From positions 1 through 64,000 of the forward strand of contig JANQHK010000127.1 in assembly GCA_028282685.1 (NCBI GenBank): DNA of 64,000 nt, given 5' to 3'. This stretch comes from Phycisphaeraceae bacterium (lineage in GTDB: Bacteria > Planctomycetota > Phycisphaerae > Phycisphaerales > Zrk34). Below are positions 41,952 through 54,821 of the stretch, piece after piece; position 1 is the first letter of the stretch; each line of letters begins with the position of its first letter. The translations under genes were made by a program, and so were the position numbers. Under the pieces are notes generated by a model. That model did not search any database, was not told the DNA's origin, and saw only the letters and a program-made list of their open reading frames with translations.

Positions 41952-43307
41952 TCAATCGCGCGGCGCCTGGGCTTTGGCCATGCGGATCAACTGCACCAGC
42001 GGGATACTGGCCGGACATTCGTAGGCGCAGCAGCCGCATTCCATGCACGCCACCATGTGGTAGCGCTTGGCCAGGTCCCACGCCTGGCAGCGCGCCGCCA
42101 AGGCGATCTTCGTCGGCACCAGGTTCAGTGGGCAGACATCCACGCACCGTCCGCAGCGCACGCAAGCGGTTTCCTCGGCTTTGCGCAGGTCCTGCTGCGT
42201 CAGCACCGTCAGTCCGCTGGCGCCCTTGGTGACGGGGGTGTCGAGACTGCCGAGGGTGAAGCCCATCATCGGGCCGCCCGCCACGAGGCGCGCCGCGTCT
42301 TCGGTCAGTCCGCCGCAGAAGTTCACCAGTTCAGTGAACGTGGCTCCGACGGGCGCGAGAACGTTTTTCGGATGGTTAACTCCCGCCCCGGTGACGGTGA
42401 TGACGCGGTGGGTCAGGGGCTTGCCGCGTGCGACCGCGCGCGCGGCCGCCGCTGCCGTGCCCACGTTCATCACCACCACGCCCACGTCCAGCGGCAGGCC
42501 GCCGGTGGGCACGATGCGCTTCAGCGTCGCGAGGATCAACTGCTTCTCGCCGCCCTGAGGGTACTTGGTTTTCACCGCGATCACCTGGACGGCCGTCCCC
42601 TGTACGGCCTGGCGCATCTTGTCGACGGCCTGCGGTTTGTTGTCCTCGATGGCGATGACGATGTTGTCGACCTGCATGGCCCGGGCCGCGGCCAGCGCGC
42701 CGCTGACGATCGCCGCCTGCGCTTCGACCATCAGCCGGTAGTCGGCGGTGAGGTACGGTTCGCACTCGGCGCCGTTGAGCAGTAGCGTGTCGATCGTTTT
42801 TCCCGGAGGCGGTGAAAGTTTCACGTACGTGGGAAACGCCGCGCCGCCCAGACCGACCAGTCCCGCCTCCTTGATTGCTTCGATGATTTCTTTGGGTTCG
42901 CGGTCGGAGTAATCGGTCGGCCAGTCACCGCCGAAGTGATCGTCGTACAGTTCCTCTGCGGACGGCTGTTCTTCGCCGGCTTTGATGGGAATCGCGTTCA
43001 CATGCCTGCCGTTGGGCAGGGTGATGGCCGTGGCGCGGGCGGTCTGCCCGTTGATCGACGCATGGACCGGGGCGCTGATGAAAGCGTCCGACGCGCCGAT
43101 CTTCTGACCGACGGTCACGTCGGTGCGCGGCTTGACGATCAGCGGTTCGTTGGGCGCGCCGGTGTGTTGCAGCAGGGGGATGGTGACCTGGGCCGGCGTG
43201 GGCAGCACTTCGATCGTGCATGCTTCGGCCGGTTTTTTACGATGCGGCGGATGGATGCCGCGCGGGAAGGTGCCCGATCCATGGGGTGCATCGGTCAGGG
43301 TGGTCAT
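41952..43307 (-). CDS. rnfC: Rnf complex subunit C
   Basis: A 451-residue peripheral subunit: GTFPRGIHPPHRK at the start, an NADH/FMN-binding region (GLVGLGGAAFPTYVKL, LLLNGAECEPYLTADYRLM), and two [4Fe-4S] motifs near the C-terminus (CVRCGRCVDVCP, CMECGCCAYECP). It probably carries the NADH site. Its start overlaps the stop of the small upstream gene by four bases. Confidence 0.95.
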   Translation of the reverse strand: MTTLTDAPHGSGTFPRGIHPPHRKKPAEACTIEVLPTPAQVTIPLLQHTGAPNEPLIVKPRTDVTVGQKIGASDAFISAPVHASINGQTARATAITLPNGRHVNAIPIKAGEEQPSAEELYDDHFGGDWPTDYSDREPKEIIEAIKEAGLVGLGGAAFPTYVKLSPPPGKTIDTLLLNGAECEPYLTADYRLMVEAQAAIVSGALAAARAMQVDNIVIAIEDNKPQAVDKMRQAVQGTAVQVIAVKTKYPQGGEKQLILATLKRIVPTGGLPLDVGVVVMNVGTAAAAARAVARGKPLTHRVITVTGAGVNHPKNVLAPVGATFTELVNFCGGLTEDAARLVAGGPMMGFTLGSLDTPVTKGASGLTVLTQQDLRKAEETACVRCGRCVDVCPLNLVPTKIALAARCQAWDLAKRYHMVACMECGCCAYECPASIPLVQLIRMAKAQAPRD

Positions 43308-43600
43308 GGCGTCGCTCCACTGTGGCGGTTGACCCGCCGGACACAGAGCCCGGCCAGCAGCATGCCGCCGACCAACCCCGCCGTGCCGAACAACAGTTGA
43401 TGCACCGGCTCATCCCGGCCGATCCAGGCCCCGGCAATCGCTACGACAAGCGGTCCGAAAAAATAAATCGCCGCGTACATCGCCAGCGATCCGCCCCGCA
43501 ACGGCGCGCCCACAGCGGCGCGCTCGGCCTGCTCGCTGATTGAGCAGTGGTCACAGCGGCCATCGCAGGCGATCGGTTGCTGGTCAGAATGATCGTTCAT
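43304..43600 (-). CDS. Small two-helix membrane protein heading the rnf operon, RseC-like
   Basis: The 98-residue product has a cysteine cluster near the N-terminus (CDGRCDHCSIS) and two transmembrane helices (MYAAIYFFGPLVVAIAGAWIG, LLFGTAGLVGGMLLAGLCV). SoxR-reducing RseC proteins linked to Rnf share Cys-rich N-termini and two helices but are usually longer (about 150), so the match is tentative. GGAG precedes the ATG at 43600. First gene of the operon. Confidence 0.6.
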   Translation of the reverse strand: MNDHSDQQPIACDGRCDHCSISEQAERAAVGAPLRGGSLAMYAAIYFFGPLVVAIAGAWIGRDEPVHQLLFGTAGLVGGMLLAGLCVRRVNRHSGATP

Positions 43601-43644
43601 GAATACTCCGCCCACACACCAATCCGCCGGCGGGGCTCTGCCAC

Positions 43645-43673
43645 AATATAGATTTTTCGGATGGGTTTGTCCA
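43645..43673 (-). promoter_or_regulatory. Sigma70-like promoter of the rnf operon
   Basis: On the minus strand TGGACA and TATATT are separated by exactly 17 bases. The start site near 43638 gives a leader of about 38 bases. The upstream DNA is AT-rich (43674-43740), which may act as an UP element. Confidence 0.65.
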
Positions 43674-43843
43674 CTAGTATAAAAAATCGATAAGTTATTT
43701 TTATAAAATGAATTACAGTTGATATCGCGTCGCTGTAAAAAATCGTACGTTTGGGCGTCTCCGTACTGCCTATCCCTGGCTTTCAATAGACAAAGCCAGC
43801 TTTCGGTGGTGAAGGTTTCACCTAAAAGTCATTGGGCGTCGAG

Positions 43844-43849
43844 TATACT
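43844..43849 (+). promoter_or_regulatory. -10 element placed for leaderless transcription
   Basis: TATACT ends six bases before the ATG at 43856, so transcription would begin at or next to the start codon. No convincing -35 or ribosome-binding site is seen. Confidence 0.4.
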
Positions 43850-43855
43850 GCGGCT

Positions 43856-44161
43856 ATGCAGATCGACCTGGCGGATCGCAGTTGGCGTCTGGAATCGACC
43901 GACATGCCCATCGCGGCGGGCGGTGAGCAATGGACCGGCTGGGCCGACTTCGATCGTCGGGTGCTCTACATCTGGCGCGGCGCCGATCAACCGTTGGTCA
44001 CGCTGTGCCGCCTGGTGGATCGCCTGATGAACGATCCGCGGATGCGCAACAACCAACTGCCGGCGGCGGGCCTGCGATTGACCGAGCCGGACGAGCAAGG
44101 CCGACGCTACGTCATCCGCTTTTACGATTCGCCGGAGGCGCCTGACTTTTCGGCGGATTGA
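43856..44161 (+). CDS. Small conserved-looking protein, unknown function
   Basis: The 101-residue product (MQIDLADRSWRLESTDMPIA, then YIWRGADQPLVTLCRLVDRL) is a compact alpha/beta chain without signal or membrane segments. No family recognised. Its 3' end overlaps the convergent XRE-like gene by 50 bases. Confidence 0.6.
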   Translation: MQIDLADRSWRLESTDMPIAAGGEQWTGWADFDRRVLYIWRGADQPLVTLCRLVDRLMNDPRMRNNQLPAAGLRLTEPDEQGRRYVIRFYDSPEAPDFSAD

Positions 44162-44555
44162 TCGGCTCCACGCCCACGCCGCGTCGCCCGGCGGGCTTGG
44201 CCTTACGTGCCTGCTTCTCGGCCTGGTCCACCAGCTCCGTGAGCAGGTGATGGGCGCGGAGCAATTCCTCCCGGCCCAGTGGCTCGAGCATTTGCAGCAG
44301 CTTCAGGCGCAGTTCCGCTTCCATCGAGCCGTCCCATTCCACCGCGGCCATGCGGATGAATTGATCGTGATCGACGCCGAGCGCGTGCAGCACCTTCTCG
44401 AAGTTGGCCGTGCGCATGGTGGCCATCGGCTCGGCCTCGGCGGCGGAGACGGCTTTATCCGTCAGGCCCGCCGCCCGCGCCAGAGATCGCGCCGAGGGAT
44501 GCTGGCGGCTTCGCAGGGCCTGGAGAGTTCGACCAATGTGGACCATGCCGCCCAT
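44112..44555 (-). CDS. XRE-like HTH protein
   Basis: The 147-residue product carries an HTH of the XRE type near the N-terminus (LQALRSRQHPSARSLARAAG, then LTDKAVSAAEAEP, residues 10-45), then helical segments and a basic Pro-rich tail. The ATG at 44546 is an alternative start. Transcription probably begins in the AT-rich region at 44600-44680. Confidence 0.65.
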   Translation of the reverse strand: MGGMVHIGRTLQALRSRQHPSARSLARAAGLTDKAVSAAEAEPMATMRTANFEKVLHALGVDHDQFIRMAAVEWDGSMEAELRLKLLQMLEPLGREELLRAHHLLTELVDQAEKQARKAKPAGRRGVGVEPINPPKSQAPPANRKSG

Positions 44556-44624
44556 TCAACCGCCGTGCGGCGGTGAAAACAATCGCGCGTGGGCGATCCA
44601 ACAAAAAAATTACCCCGGATTCCC

Positions 44625-44653
44625 TTGCAACAACGCGAGTTCGTATTTATAAT
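44625..44653 (+). promoter_or_regulatory. Near-consensus promoter of the candidate small RNA
   Basis: TTGCAA and a perfect TATAAT with exactly 17 bases between. The -10 overlaps a CGTATT-TAT-AATACG inverted repeat (44642-44656), a possible operator. Confidence 0.7.
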
Positions 44654-44659
44654 ACGTTC

Positions 44660-44847
44660 ATGAGTAATTAAAATTACACTCCCGGGGCGTCCCGTGACGA
44701 CCATTCGGTGTTGGGGACGGCTGGCCTCAGGGCACTTAATGCCGACGGGCGCCCACTGAGCGTGGGCGGTGGGGATAAAACCAGAGGCCCATTGTACCCC
44801 CGGAGCCGGGGGGCACGTCGTGTCACACGGTGTCCCCCGGTCTTTTT
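44660..44847 (+). ncRNA. Candidate structured small RNA, family unknown
   Basis: About 188 bases from the predicted start to a terminator. Helices seen: GGCCTC (44733-44738) with GAGGCC (44784-44789) enclosing GGCA-CTTAA-TGCC and CGCCCAC-TGAG-CGTGGGCG, i.e. a three-way junction. I see no open reading frame of useful length and no match to the conserved words of 4.5S RNA, RNase P RNA, tmRNA or common riboswitches. The size is near that of 6S RNA, but its characteristic central bubble is not established. Alternatively it is an attenuated leader. Confidence 0.5.
44806..44847 (+). terminator. Terminator of the candidate small RNA
   Basis: An 11-bp stem with one G-U pair (CCGGGGGGCAC / GGTGTCCCCCGG) is followed by TCTTTTT. 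No protein gene precedes it on this strand within 600 bases. Confidence 0.75.
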
Positions 44848-44980
44848 ACAGGCAATGGGTCAATTTGCAGAAGACGGCCGCCGTCTCGCCCGCCGTGGTT
44901 GTTTTCCAGCCGAACGGCCGTGCGAATGAAAAAAGCCATGCCCGCTGTTTCGGCTCGTCTCGGGCTTAATTGCACATGGG

Positions 44981-45008
44981 TTGACCGGATCGAGCGGATC
45001 GGTATCCT
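44981..45008 (+). promoter_or_regulatory. Probable rpsR promoter
   Basis: TTGACC and TATCCT are separated by 16 bases, about 65 bases before the rpsR start. A short CCCC-ACATC-GGGG hairpin lies in the leader. Confidence 0.5.
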
Positions 45009-45073
45009 GTGGAGCCGATACATTAACCCCCGTCGCCCCACATCGGGGCTGCAAGCCATGACGGAGATTTACC

Positions 45074-45313
45074 ATGAGTCGATTCGGACGTTTCTCGGGC
45101 CCGCCGGTTAAGGTCATCAGCACCAGTTCCTCGGGCGTTCCGTTTGTCGATTACCGCGATTCCGATTCGCTGCGCCGCATGATGAGCCCCAACGGCAAGA
45201 TTCTCGGCCGCAAGCGCACCGGCCTCAGCGCCGCCGACCAGCGCAAACTCGCCCAGGCCATCAAACGGGCGCGTTACATGTCGCTGTTGCCGTACACCTC
45301 AGCGACGCTTTGA
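45074..45313 (+). CDS. rpsR: Ribosomal protein bS18
   Basis: The 79-residue product has the S18 core: VDYRDSDSLRRMMSPNGKIL then GRKRTGLSAADQRKLAQAIK, RARYMSLLPY. It is a small-subunit platform protein that pairs with S6. It stands alone here, not with rpsF, ssb or rplI. GGAG precedes the ATG and a terminator follows. Confidence 0.9.
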   Translation: MSRFGRFSGPPVKVISTSSSGVPFVDYRDSDSLRRMMSPNGKILGRKRTGLSAADQRKLAQAIKRARYMSLLPYTSATL

Positions 45314-45339
45314 TCCCGGGTTCCATTCTGGAAAGCCCT

Positions 45340-45367
45340 GCCCCCGGTTGCACCGGGGGGGCGTTTT
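45340..45367 (+). terminator. Terminator after rpsR
   Basis: A 9-bp stem GCCCCCGGT/ACCGGGGG(G)GC with a TGC loop and TTTT. Confidence 0.8.
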
Positions 45368-45444
45368 GTAGTTGACAAGCCCTGTCTGGTCACGCAAGAT
45401 TGGTATACGGGTTCGCCAACTTTCCCATCTTGAAGGGGTTCGAC

Positions 45445-45702
45445 ATGACGCAACAGGACACTCCGCAACCCACTCCTCCCCCAGTGCCGCAGGCCGGCGA
45501 GAAGAGTTTTGTTGTCGCCATCCTGCTCTCGTTTTTCCTCGGTGGTTTAGGTGTCGATCGGTTCTACTTGGGCTATGTCGGTTTGGGGGTTCTCAAGCTG
45601 ATCACCCTCGGTGGATGCGGCATCTGGGCCCTGATCGATTTCATCCTGATCGTGATCGGCAAACTGCCTGATGCGCAAGGCAGACCACTCAAGCGTGACT
45701 GA
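45445..45702 (+). CDS. TM2 domain membrane protein
   Basis: The 85-residue product has a Pro-rich N-terminus and the TM2 signature: [45 protein letters not shown], two helices with the DRFYLG turn. The ATG at 45445 follows the rpsR terminator by 78 bases. The next gene overlaps its end by 32 bases, so the two are co-expressed. Role unknown. Confidence 0.9.
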   Translation: MTQQDTPQPTPPPVPQAGEKSFVVAILLSFFLGGLGVDRFYLGYVGLGVLKLITLGGCGIWALIDFILIVIGKLPDAQGRPLKRD

Positions 45703-45991
45703 TCGTCGGGCGCTGCGGATCCTGATTGGTTACAACCTGCCCTGGCTGTTGTGGACAGTCTGGGCGCTATTCGTCTTCTGCTTCGAGTCGCCGGTTTGGC
45801 GCTGCCAAGTGAAAGCGCTGCTGGGATGGTGTCCCGGCTGCGGATTGACCCGCAGTTACGCCCAGTTGATCGCCGGCCGCGTACCGGATCACCCCCTATT
45901 GCCGATTGTGTTGTTGGGCTTTGTCTTCAACTTCGCCTATTCCGTTTACAAAGCCCGATCGTTGTCCGAGCAGGACCACCCGACGTCTTGA
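45671..45991 (+). CDS. DUF2752 family membrane protein
   Basis: The 106-residue product has two hydrophobic helices and the family motif [16 protein letters not shown] between them. TM2 and DUF2752 genes are often neighbours. A GTG nine codons downstream is an alternative start that would shorten the overlap with the TM2 gene. Confidence 0.8.
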   Translation: MRKADHSSVTDRRALRILIGYNLPWLLWTVWALFVFCFESPVWRCQVKALLGWCPGCGLTRSYAQLIAGRVPDHPLLPIVLLGFVFNFAYSVYKARSLSEQDHPTS

Positions 45992-46087
45992 TGCTCCGGT
46001 GGCGTCGCAACGCGTTGAAAAAGAATACCCCGTTCGCGCTGTGAGATTGTTATTGCGTTCGCAGTTGTGGCTTATACCGCCTGCTTG

Positions 46088-47233
46088 TTACCCGACCGTC
46101 TGTTTTTCGTGCATCTTGCGGAACGCTCGCGGGGCCATGCCCAAGTGGCGGTGGAAGATCTCCCGCAGGTGCTCGGCATCGCGGAAGCCGCACATCTTGG
46201 CGATCTCGTAACTCTTGTGTTGATTTTCGAGAATCAGATGCTTGGCGCGATCCAGACGCTTGCGCAGGATTTCCTGGGCGGGCGAACGGTTCAAGTGGCG
46301 TCGAAAGGCCTTCTCCAGTCCACGCCGGGTCATGGGGGAGATGGCCTCCACGACGTCGGCCACATCGATCGGGTCTTGAAAATTTTCCCAGATGTACCGC
46401 ACCGCGCGCGCCACACCCAGGTGGCTGATGGCCAGGATGTCACTGCTGGTGCGCTTGACGACCGAGCCCGGCTCCACGCGGATCGGCTCGGACGGCACCG
46501 GATGATGTCGGAGCAATTGGTCCAATTGTCGGGCGGCTTCGTAGCCCCACTGCTCGTAGTTGCCGTCCACACTGGATAAGGCGATCGCGGCATTCTCAGC
46601 GATCAATTCGTGGTTGCCCGCTCCCACCACCGCCACCTGCTCCGGCACCGCCAGTTCCCGTCGGTGGCAGACTTCAATCACTTCGGCGCCGAGGTAATCG
46701 CTGGGACAGAACACTCCCAAAGGTCGGTGTGAGTCGACCAGTTCTTGCCCGAGGCGCTGCCAGGGATCGCCGCCCGGTTGCTCGGGCTCACGCTGCCACA
46801 TCGACAATTCCCGGCATGGATGATTCGACTGGGCGATCCCCTCAAGAAAGCCGGCGATCCGCTGTTGCTCGGACGGCTTGTCTTCCAGAGAAACCGCAAG
46901 GAAGGATTCAAACTGCCGTTCAAGCAGGTGCTCGGCGGCGAGTTGACCGATTCGGTAGTTGTCCTGAATGACGACCGCGACATGCTCGGGAAAGGCGCGC
47001 TGACACATTGAAACGATGGGAAGAGAATGGTCCCGCAAGGCATCGCGGATGCGCTGGTGATCCCACTGGTTGACAATCAGCCCGTCACCCTGCCAGTGGC
47101 TCGGCAGCATGTCCTGCTGCTCACAGGTGCTGGTCAGCTGCCAGTCGGCCTGGCGGGCAAAGCGCGCCACACCCTCGTGCACCTGATGCTGATAACACCC
47201 CAGTGCCAACAGCACGCGCTTGCGCTTGGTCAT
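46088..47233 (-). CDS. XylR-like transcription regulator: LacI-type sensor plus AraC HTH
   Basis: The 381-residue product begins MTKRKRVLLALGCYQHQVHE and has a periplasmic-binding-protein-like sensor (about 5-270, with VIQDNYRIGQLAAEHLLERQF and VAVVGAGNHELIAENAAIALSSVDGNYEQWGYEAARQL). The C-terminal AraC-type domain has two HTHs (residues about 275-375, DVVEAISPMTRRGLEKAFRRHL and YEIAKMCGFRDAEHLREIFHRHLGMAPRAFR). This architecture is that of E. coli XylR and sugar-responsive regulators of Planctomycetota. No sugar operon is adjacent, so the ligand is open. Confidence 0.9.
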   Translation of the reverse strand: MTKRKRVLLALGCYQHQVHEGVARFARQADWQLTSTCEQQDMLPSHWQGDGLIVNQWDHQRIRDALRDHSLPIVSMCQRAFPEHVAVVIQDNYRIGQLAAEHLLERQFESFLAVSLEDKPSEQQRIAGFLEGIAQSNHPCRELSMWQREPEQPGGDPWQRLGQELVDSHRPLGVFCPSDYLGAEVIEVCHRRELAVPEQVAVVGAGNHELIAENAAIALSSVDGNYEQWGYEAARQLDQLLRHHPVPSEPIRVEPGSVVKRTSSDILAISHLGVARAVRYIWENFQDPIDVADVVEAISPMTRRGLEKAFRRHLNRSPAQEILRKRLDRAKHLILENQHKSYEIAKMCGFRDAEHLREIFHRHLGMAPRAFRKMHEKQTVG

Positions 47234-47580
47234 GATGGCCCTAAACTGTGTGTCCACCGGCGTACTCGTTCCCCGGAAACAAACCCGGTCCGTGTACGAT
47301 ATCAATCCATCCCGAATGTCCAGCAATGGGTTTGTAGCATACTTATATGTTCATTGTACGACAACCCCGGAATCATGCAACCTAACATTATGACTGTGCT
47401 GAACTTAACTTGTTTGTGCGCGTAATTTCATGTGCCGTTTCGTTTCTCGCTGTCGTGTTTCCCTCATTGGTATTTAGTTTTTTCACCGTTTTCCCATCCT
47501 GTTTTGAATGTAAGTATCGGCATGGAATTAAGACCAACCTGATTAACCGTCTGGGGATTTCGCCTGTGGGGCCGGTGCTG
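47234..47580. other. Intergenic region upstream of the XylR-like gene
   Basis: About 347 bases, AT-richer than the surroundings. It holds a promoter (see next entry) and otherwise no gene that I can support. Confidence 0.5.
47336..47364 (-). promoter_or_regulatory. Probable promoter of the XylR-like gene
   Basis: On the minus strand TTGTCG and TATGCT are separated by 17 bases, about 103 bases upstream of the start codon at 47233. Confidence 0.4.
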
Positions 47581-52065
<4,485 letters not shown>

Positions 52066-52077
52066 GGCGCCTCAGGC

Positions 52078-54129
52078 ATGGATTTCAGTTACGTCATCAT
52101 CACGTACAACCGACGTGAGCGTCTGCTGTCAACCCTCGAGCGACTGCTTCGACTGACGCCTGCGCCGCGCCGGCGCTGGGAGTTGTTTGTCGTGGACAAC
52201 GCCTCGACGGACGGCTCGGCCGACGCCGTCGAACAACGGTTCGGCAATCAAGTGAATCTCATTCGACTGGACCGCAACCTCGGGATGCCGGCGCGCAACG
52301 CGGCGATCTCCCGGGCCTCGGGACGGTACATCGTGTTGCTGGACGACGACAGCCACCCGCTGGACGACGCCGTCACCTGTTGCGTGCGGTACATGGACCA
52401 ACATGAACGGACAGCGGCGGTCAGCGGGCGCGTGCTGTTGAACGACGGCCGCAGCGAGGCCTCGGCGTTTCCGGGCGTGTTCATCGGGTGCGCCACGGTG
52501 CTGCGCAGCGCGGCGCTGGAGCAGGTGGGACTGTTTGATGAGCGGTTCTTTCGCCAGGCCGAGGAATACGACCTGAGTTTTCGCCTGGTGGCGGCGGGGT
52601 GGCGCATCGAGCGTTTTGAAAATCTGCTGTTTCGTCACGAGAAGCACCTGGGCGGGCGACCCGGAGATTTGGCCGTGCGCATGGATTTGCGCAACAACCT
52701 GCTGCTGACCCAGCGTTACCTCGGCGAGCCGCAGCGCACGATCTACCGGGAAGACTGGACCCAGCGCTACCTGGCGTTGGCGCGCCATGCCGATCAGCGT
52801 GGCGCCGCGGACCAGGCACTGGACGAGTTTGAAGCCATGCGCTCCGACGAGCCGCACCAACCGCTAACCGACAGCGCGTTCGAGGAGCTGTTCCAGTGGC
52901 AACATCAGGCCGAGCACGTTGCGGCATGGGTGAACGAGAACAAAATCCAACGCGTGTTGATCGGCGACCTGGGCAAAAACATCCATGCCACCTGGCGTGC
53001 GTGTCGGCAGGCGGGGCTGGACATCACGGCCATCGCCAGTGGCGCCCCGATGTTTGACGGACTGGATTACCGGGGCACGACGGTCATCAACGACGCCGAG
53101 GCCTTGGCGCCGCGGCCCGACGGCATCGTGATTTCCAACATCAATCCCGCCCAGGTCGGCCCGCGCCTCGAGCAGTTGCGGACACGGTTCGACGGTCCCA
53201 TTCTCACGTTGCGGCAGGGGCGCGACCTGGTCGGCCCGATGCAACCGGGGCAAATGGACAATCCGTTGGTTCCATTCGACCATCGCCACGCTGAAACCTT
53301 TTCTCTCAAGCCCCTCCCGCGCCGACGGTTGTTTCAGTGGGGCCGATTGCCGGATTTTCTTGGAATTGGTGCGCAGAAGGCGGGCACGAGTTGGCTGGCG
53401 AAACACCTCGCCGCTCATCCCCGGGTGCACATGCCGACCAAAGAGATTCACTACTTCAACCAGCGACCGGGCCAGTCGCTCGATCGTTACCGCGCCCTGT
53501 TCGCCAAAGCGCGCCGGCGCCTCTGCGGCGAGTTTACGCCCGGTTACAGCGTGCTGCCGGTTGAGCGTATCCGCCGAATCGCCGAACTGATGCCGCGCGT
53601 TAAGCTGTTGCTGCTGCTGCGCGATCCGGTGGAGCGCGCCTGGTCGCAGGCCTTGATGAACCTGGTCGCCTATTCCGACCGGTCTTACGAGGAGGTCGAT
53701 GATCAGGAGTTCTACCATCATTTTCTGAGCGCGCATTCGCGTCAGCGCACCGATTACCCGGCGATGCTCGATCGCTGGTTGAGCGTGTTTGATGCCGGGC
53801 AACTGTGGATCGGGTTCTTCGAGCAGATTACGACCGAGCCGCGGCAGTTGGTGCGCAGCGCGTTGAAACACATTGGCGTGGATGAGCCGGGTGATCTGGA
53901 TCATCTGCCGCTGGGCGAGGTGGTCAACCGTGGTCCGAACATTGCAATCCCACCCCATTTCCAGCGATTTCTGAGGCATCTTTATGCCGATCAAATCGCC
54001 CAGATGGTCGAACGATTCGGCGAGCGCGTGGCGGGATGGCAAACTTCGCCGGAACATGCGCACCGTGCCGACATCGCCAGACACACCGCCGGTTCGCCGC
54101 TTGAACAGCCCACTGGAGGTCCGTCATGA
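52078..54129 (+). CDS. Trimodular GT2 glycosyltransferase / unknown domain / sulfotransferase
   Basis: The 683-residue protein begins with a GT-A family 2 glycosyltransferase (YVIITYNRRERLLSTLERLL, VVDNASTDGS, metal-binding D89-D91 in YIVLLDDDSHP, residues 1-220). A middle region (about 285-385; VLIGDLGKNIHATWRACRQA) looks like a small Rossmann-like domain. Residues 425-615 are a PAPS-dependent sulfotransferase: PAPS loop FLGIGAQKAGTSWLAKHLAA (430-444) and the 3'-phosphate motif LLLLRDPVERAWSQAL (R515 region). So one polypeptide may add a sugar and then sulfate it. Gap to the upstream gene is 12 bases; it overlaps the next by four. Confidence 0.85.
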   Translation: MDFSYVIITYNRRERLLSTLERLLRLTPAPRRRWELFVVDNASTDGSADAVEQRFGNQVNLIRLDRNLGMPARNAAISRASGRYIVLLDDDSHPLDDAVTCCVRYMDQHERTAAVSGRVLLNDGRSEASAFPGVFIGCATVLRSAALEQVGLFDERFFRQAEEYDLSFRLVAAGWRIERFENLLFRHEKHLGGRPGDLAVRMDLRNNLLLTQRYLGEPQRTIYREDWTQRYLALARHADQRGAADQALDEFEAMRSDEPHQPLTDSAFEELFQWQHQAEHVAAWVNENKIQRVLIGDLGKNIHATWRACRQAGLDITAIASGAPMFDGLDYRGTTVINDAEALAPRPDGIVISNINPAQVGPRLEQLRTRFDGPILTLRQGRDLVGPMQPGQMDNPLVPFDHRHAETFSLKPLPRRRLFQWGRLPDFLGIGAQKAGTSWLAKHLAAHPRVHMPTKEIHYFNQRPGQSLDRYRALFAKARRRLCGEFTPGYSVLPVERIRRIAELMPRVKLLLLLRDPVERAWSQALMNLVAYSDRSYEEVDDQEFYHHFLSAHSRQRTDYPAMLDRWLSVFDAGQLWIGFFEQITTEPRQLVRSALKHIGVDEPGDLDHLPLGEVVNRGPNIAIPPHFQRFLRHLYADQIAQMVERFGERVAGWQTSPEHAHRADIARHTAGSPLEQPTGGPS

Positions 54130-54821
54130 AAATCGCCGTGCAAATTCCGATCAAGGGCCGCGCCTCCACGCGCGTGCCCAACAAGAACTTCCGCGATTTG
54201 GCCGGAAAGCCGTTGAGCTGCTGGCTGCTGGATGAACTGTCCTCCGCGTGTCCGGCGGAATGGGATCTGTACATCGATTCCGAAGAGCCGGCGGTCATGA
54301 ATCAGTTCACCGAGCGCTACGCCGGGCGATACCAATTCCACCAGCGCGATGCGTGGTATGCCAGCGATGCGGCCAACGGCAATCACCTCATCAGCCAGTT
54401 CGCCGCCAAACATCCCCAATACGATCTCTACGCCCAGGCGTACGTCACGGCCGTCACTCTGCCCGGGCGCACCGTGGTGGAATCGATCGGCGCGTTGGTT
54501 GAACAGCAGGATCGGTACGACTCCATGCTGCTGGTGACCGAGGCGTGCGGCTGGTTCTGGTTCGGTGGGCAGGCGGTGAATTACGATCCCACCCGTCCGG
54601 ACGGCCTGCCGCGCTCGCAGGATGCCATGGGCTACCAGGAGACGACGGGCCTGTATGCGATCACGCGCGAAGCGGTGTTGCGCACGGGTTGTCGGATCGG
54701 GGCGAAGCCGCTGTTCTATCCTGTCCCGCGCGCCCATGCCGTGGACATCGACACCATGGAAGACTTCCAACAGGCCCGGGCGATTCTCGCGGCCGGTGTG
54801 CAGGAAGCGGCCGTGGCATGA
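54126..54821 (+). CDS. Acylneuraminate-type cytidylyltransferase
   Basis: The 231-residue product has the nucleotidyltransferase start IPIKGRASTRVPNKNFRDLA GKPL and later YDSMLLVTEA and HAVDIDTMEDFQQA, as in CMP-sialic/legionaminic/Kdo synthetases (NeuA/KdsB group). It would activate an acidic nonulosonic-type sugar as CMP ester. Overlaps both neighbours by four bases. The specific sugar cannot be told. Confidence 0.85.
   Translation: MKIAVQIPIKGRASTRVPNKNFRDLAGKPLSCWLLDELSSACPAEWDLYIDSEEPAVMNQFTERYAGRYQFHQRDAWYASDAANGNHLISQFAAKHPQYDLYAQAYVTAVTLPGRTVVESIGALVEQQDRYDSMLLVTEACGWFWFGGQAVNYDPTRPDGLPRSQDAMGYQETTGLYAITREAVLRTGCRIGAKPLFYPVPRAHAVDIDTMEDFQQARAILAAGVQEAAVA

Larger units (their letters stand above)
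44556..45073. other. Gene-free region holding a candidate small RNA and the rpsR promoter
   Basis: 518 bases without a convincing protein gene. It holds two AT-rich inverted repeats (44642-44656 and 44664-44677), the promoter-terminator unit described separately, and the rpsR promoter. Confidence 0.6.

Noticed and set aside
40254-42785. 843-codon plus-strand frame across rnfG and rnfD
   Set aside because: It is antisense to well-recognised Rnf subunits and has a His/Arg/Asp-rich composition typical of shadow frames.
44660-44847. Assignment of the small RNA to 6S RNA
   Set aside because: Length fits, and GTGACGAC can pair imperfectly with GTCGTGTCAC, but this competes with the terminator and the 6S central bubble could not be shown.
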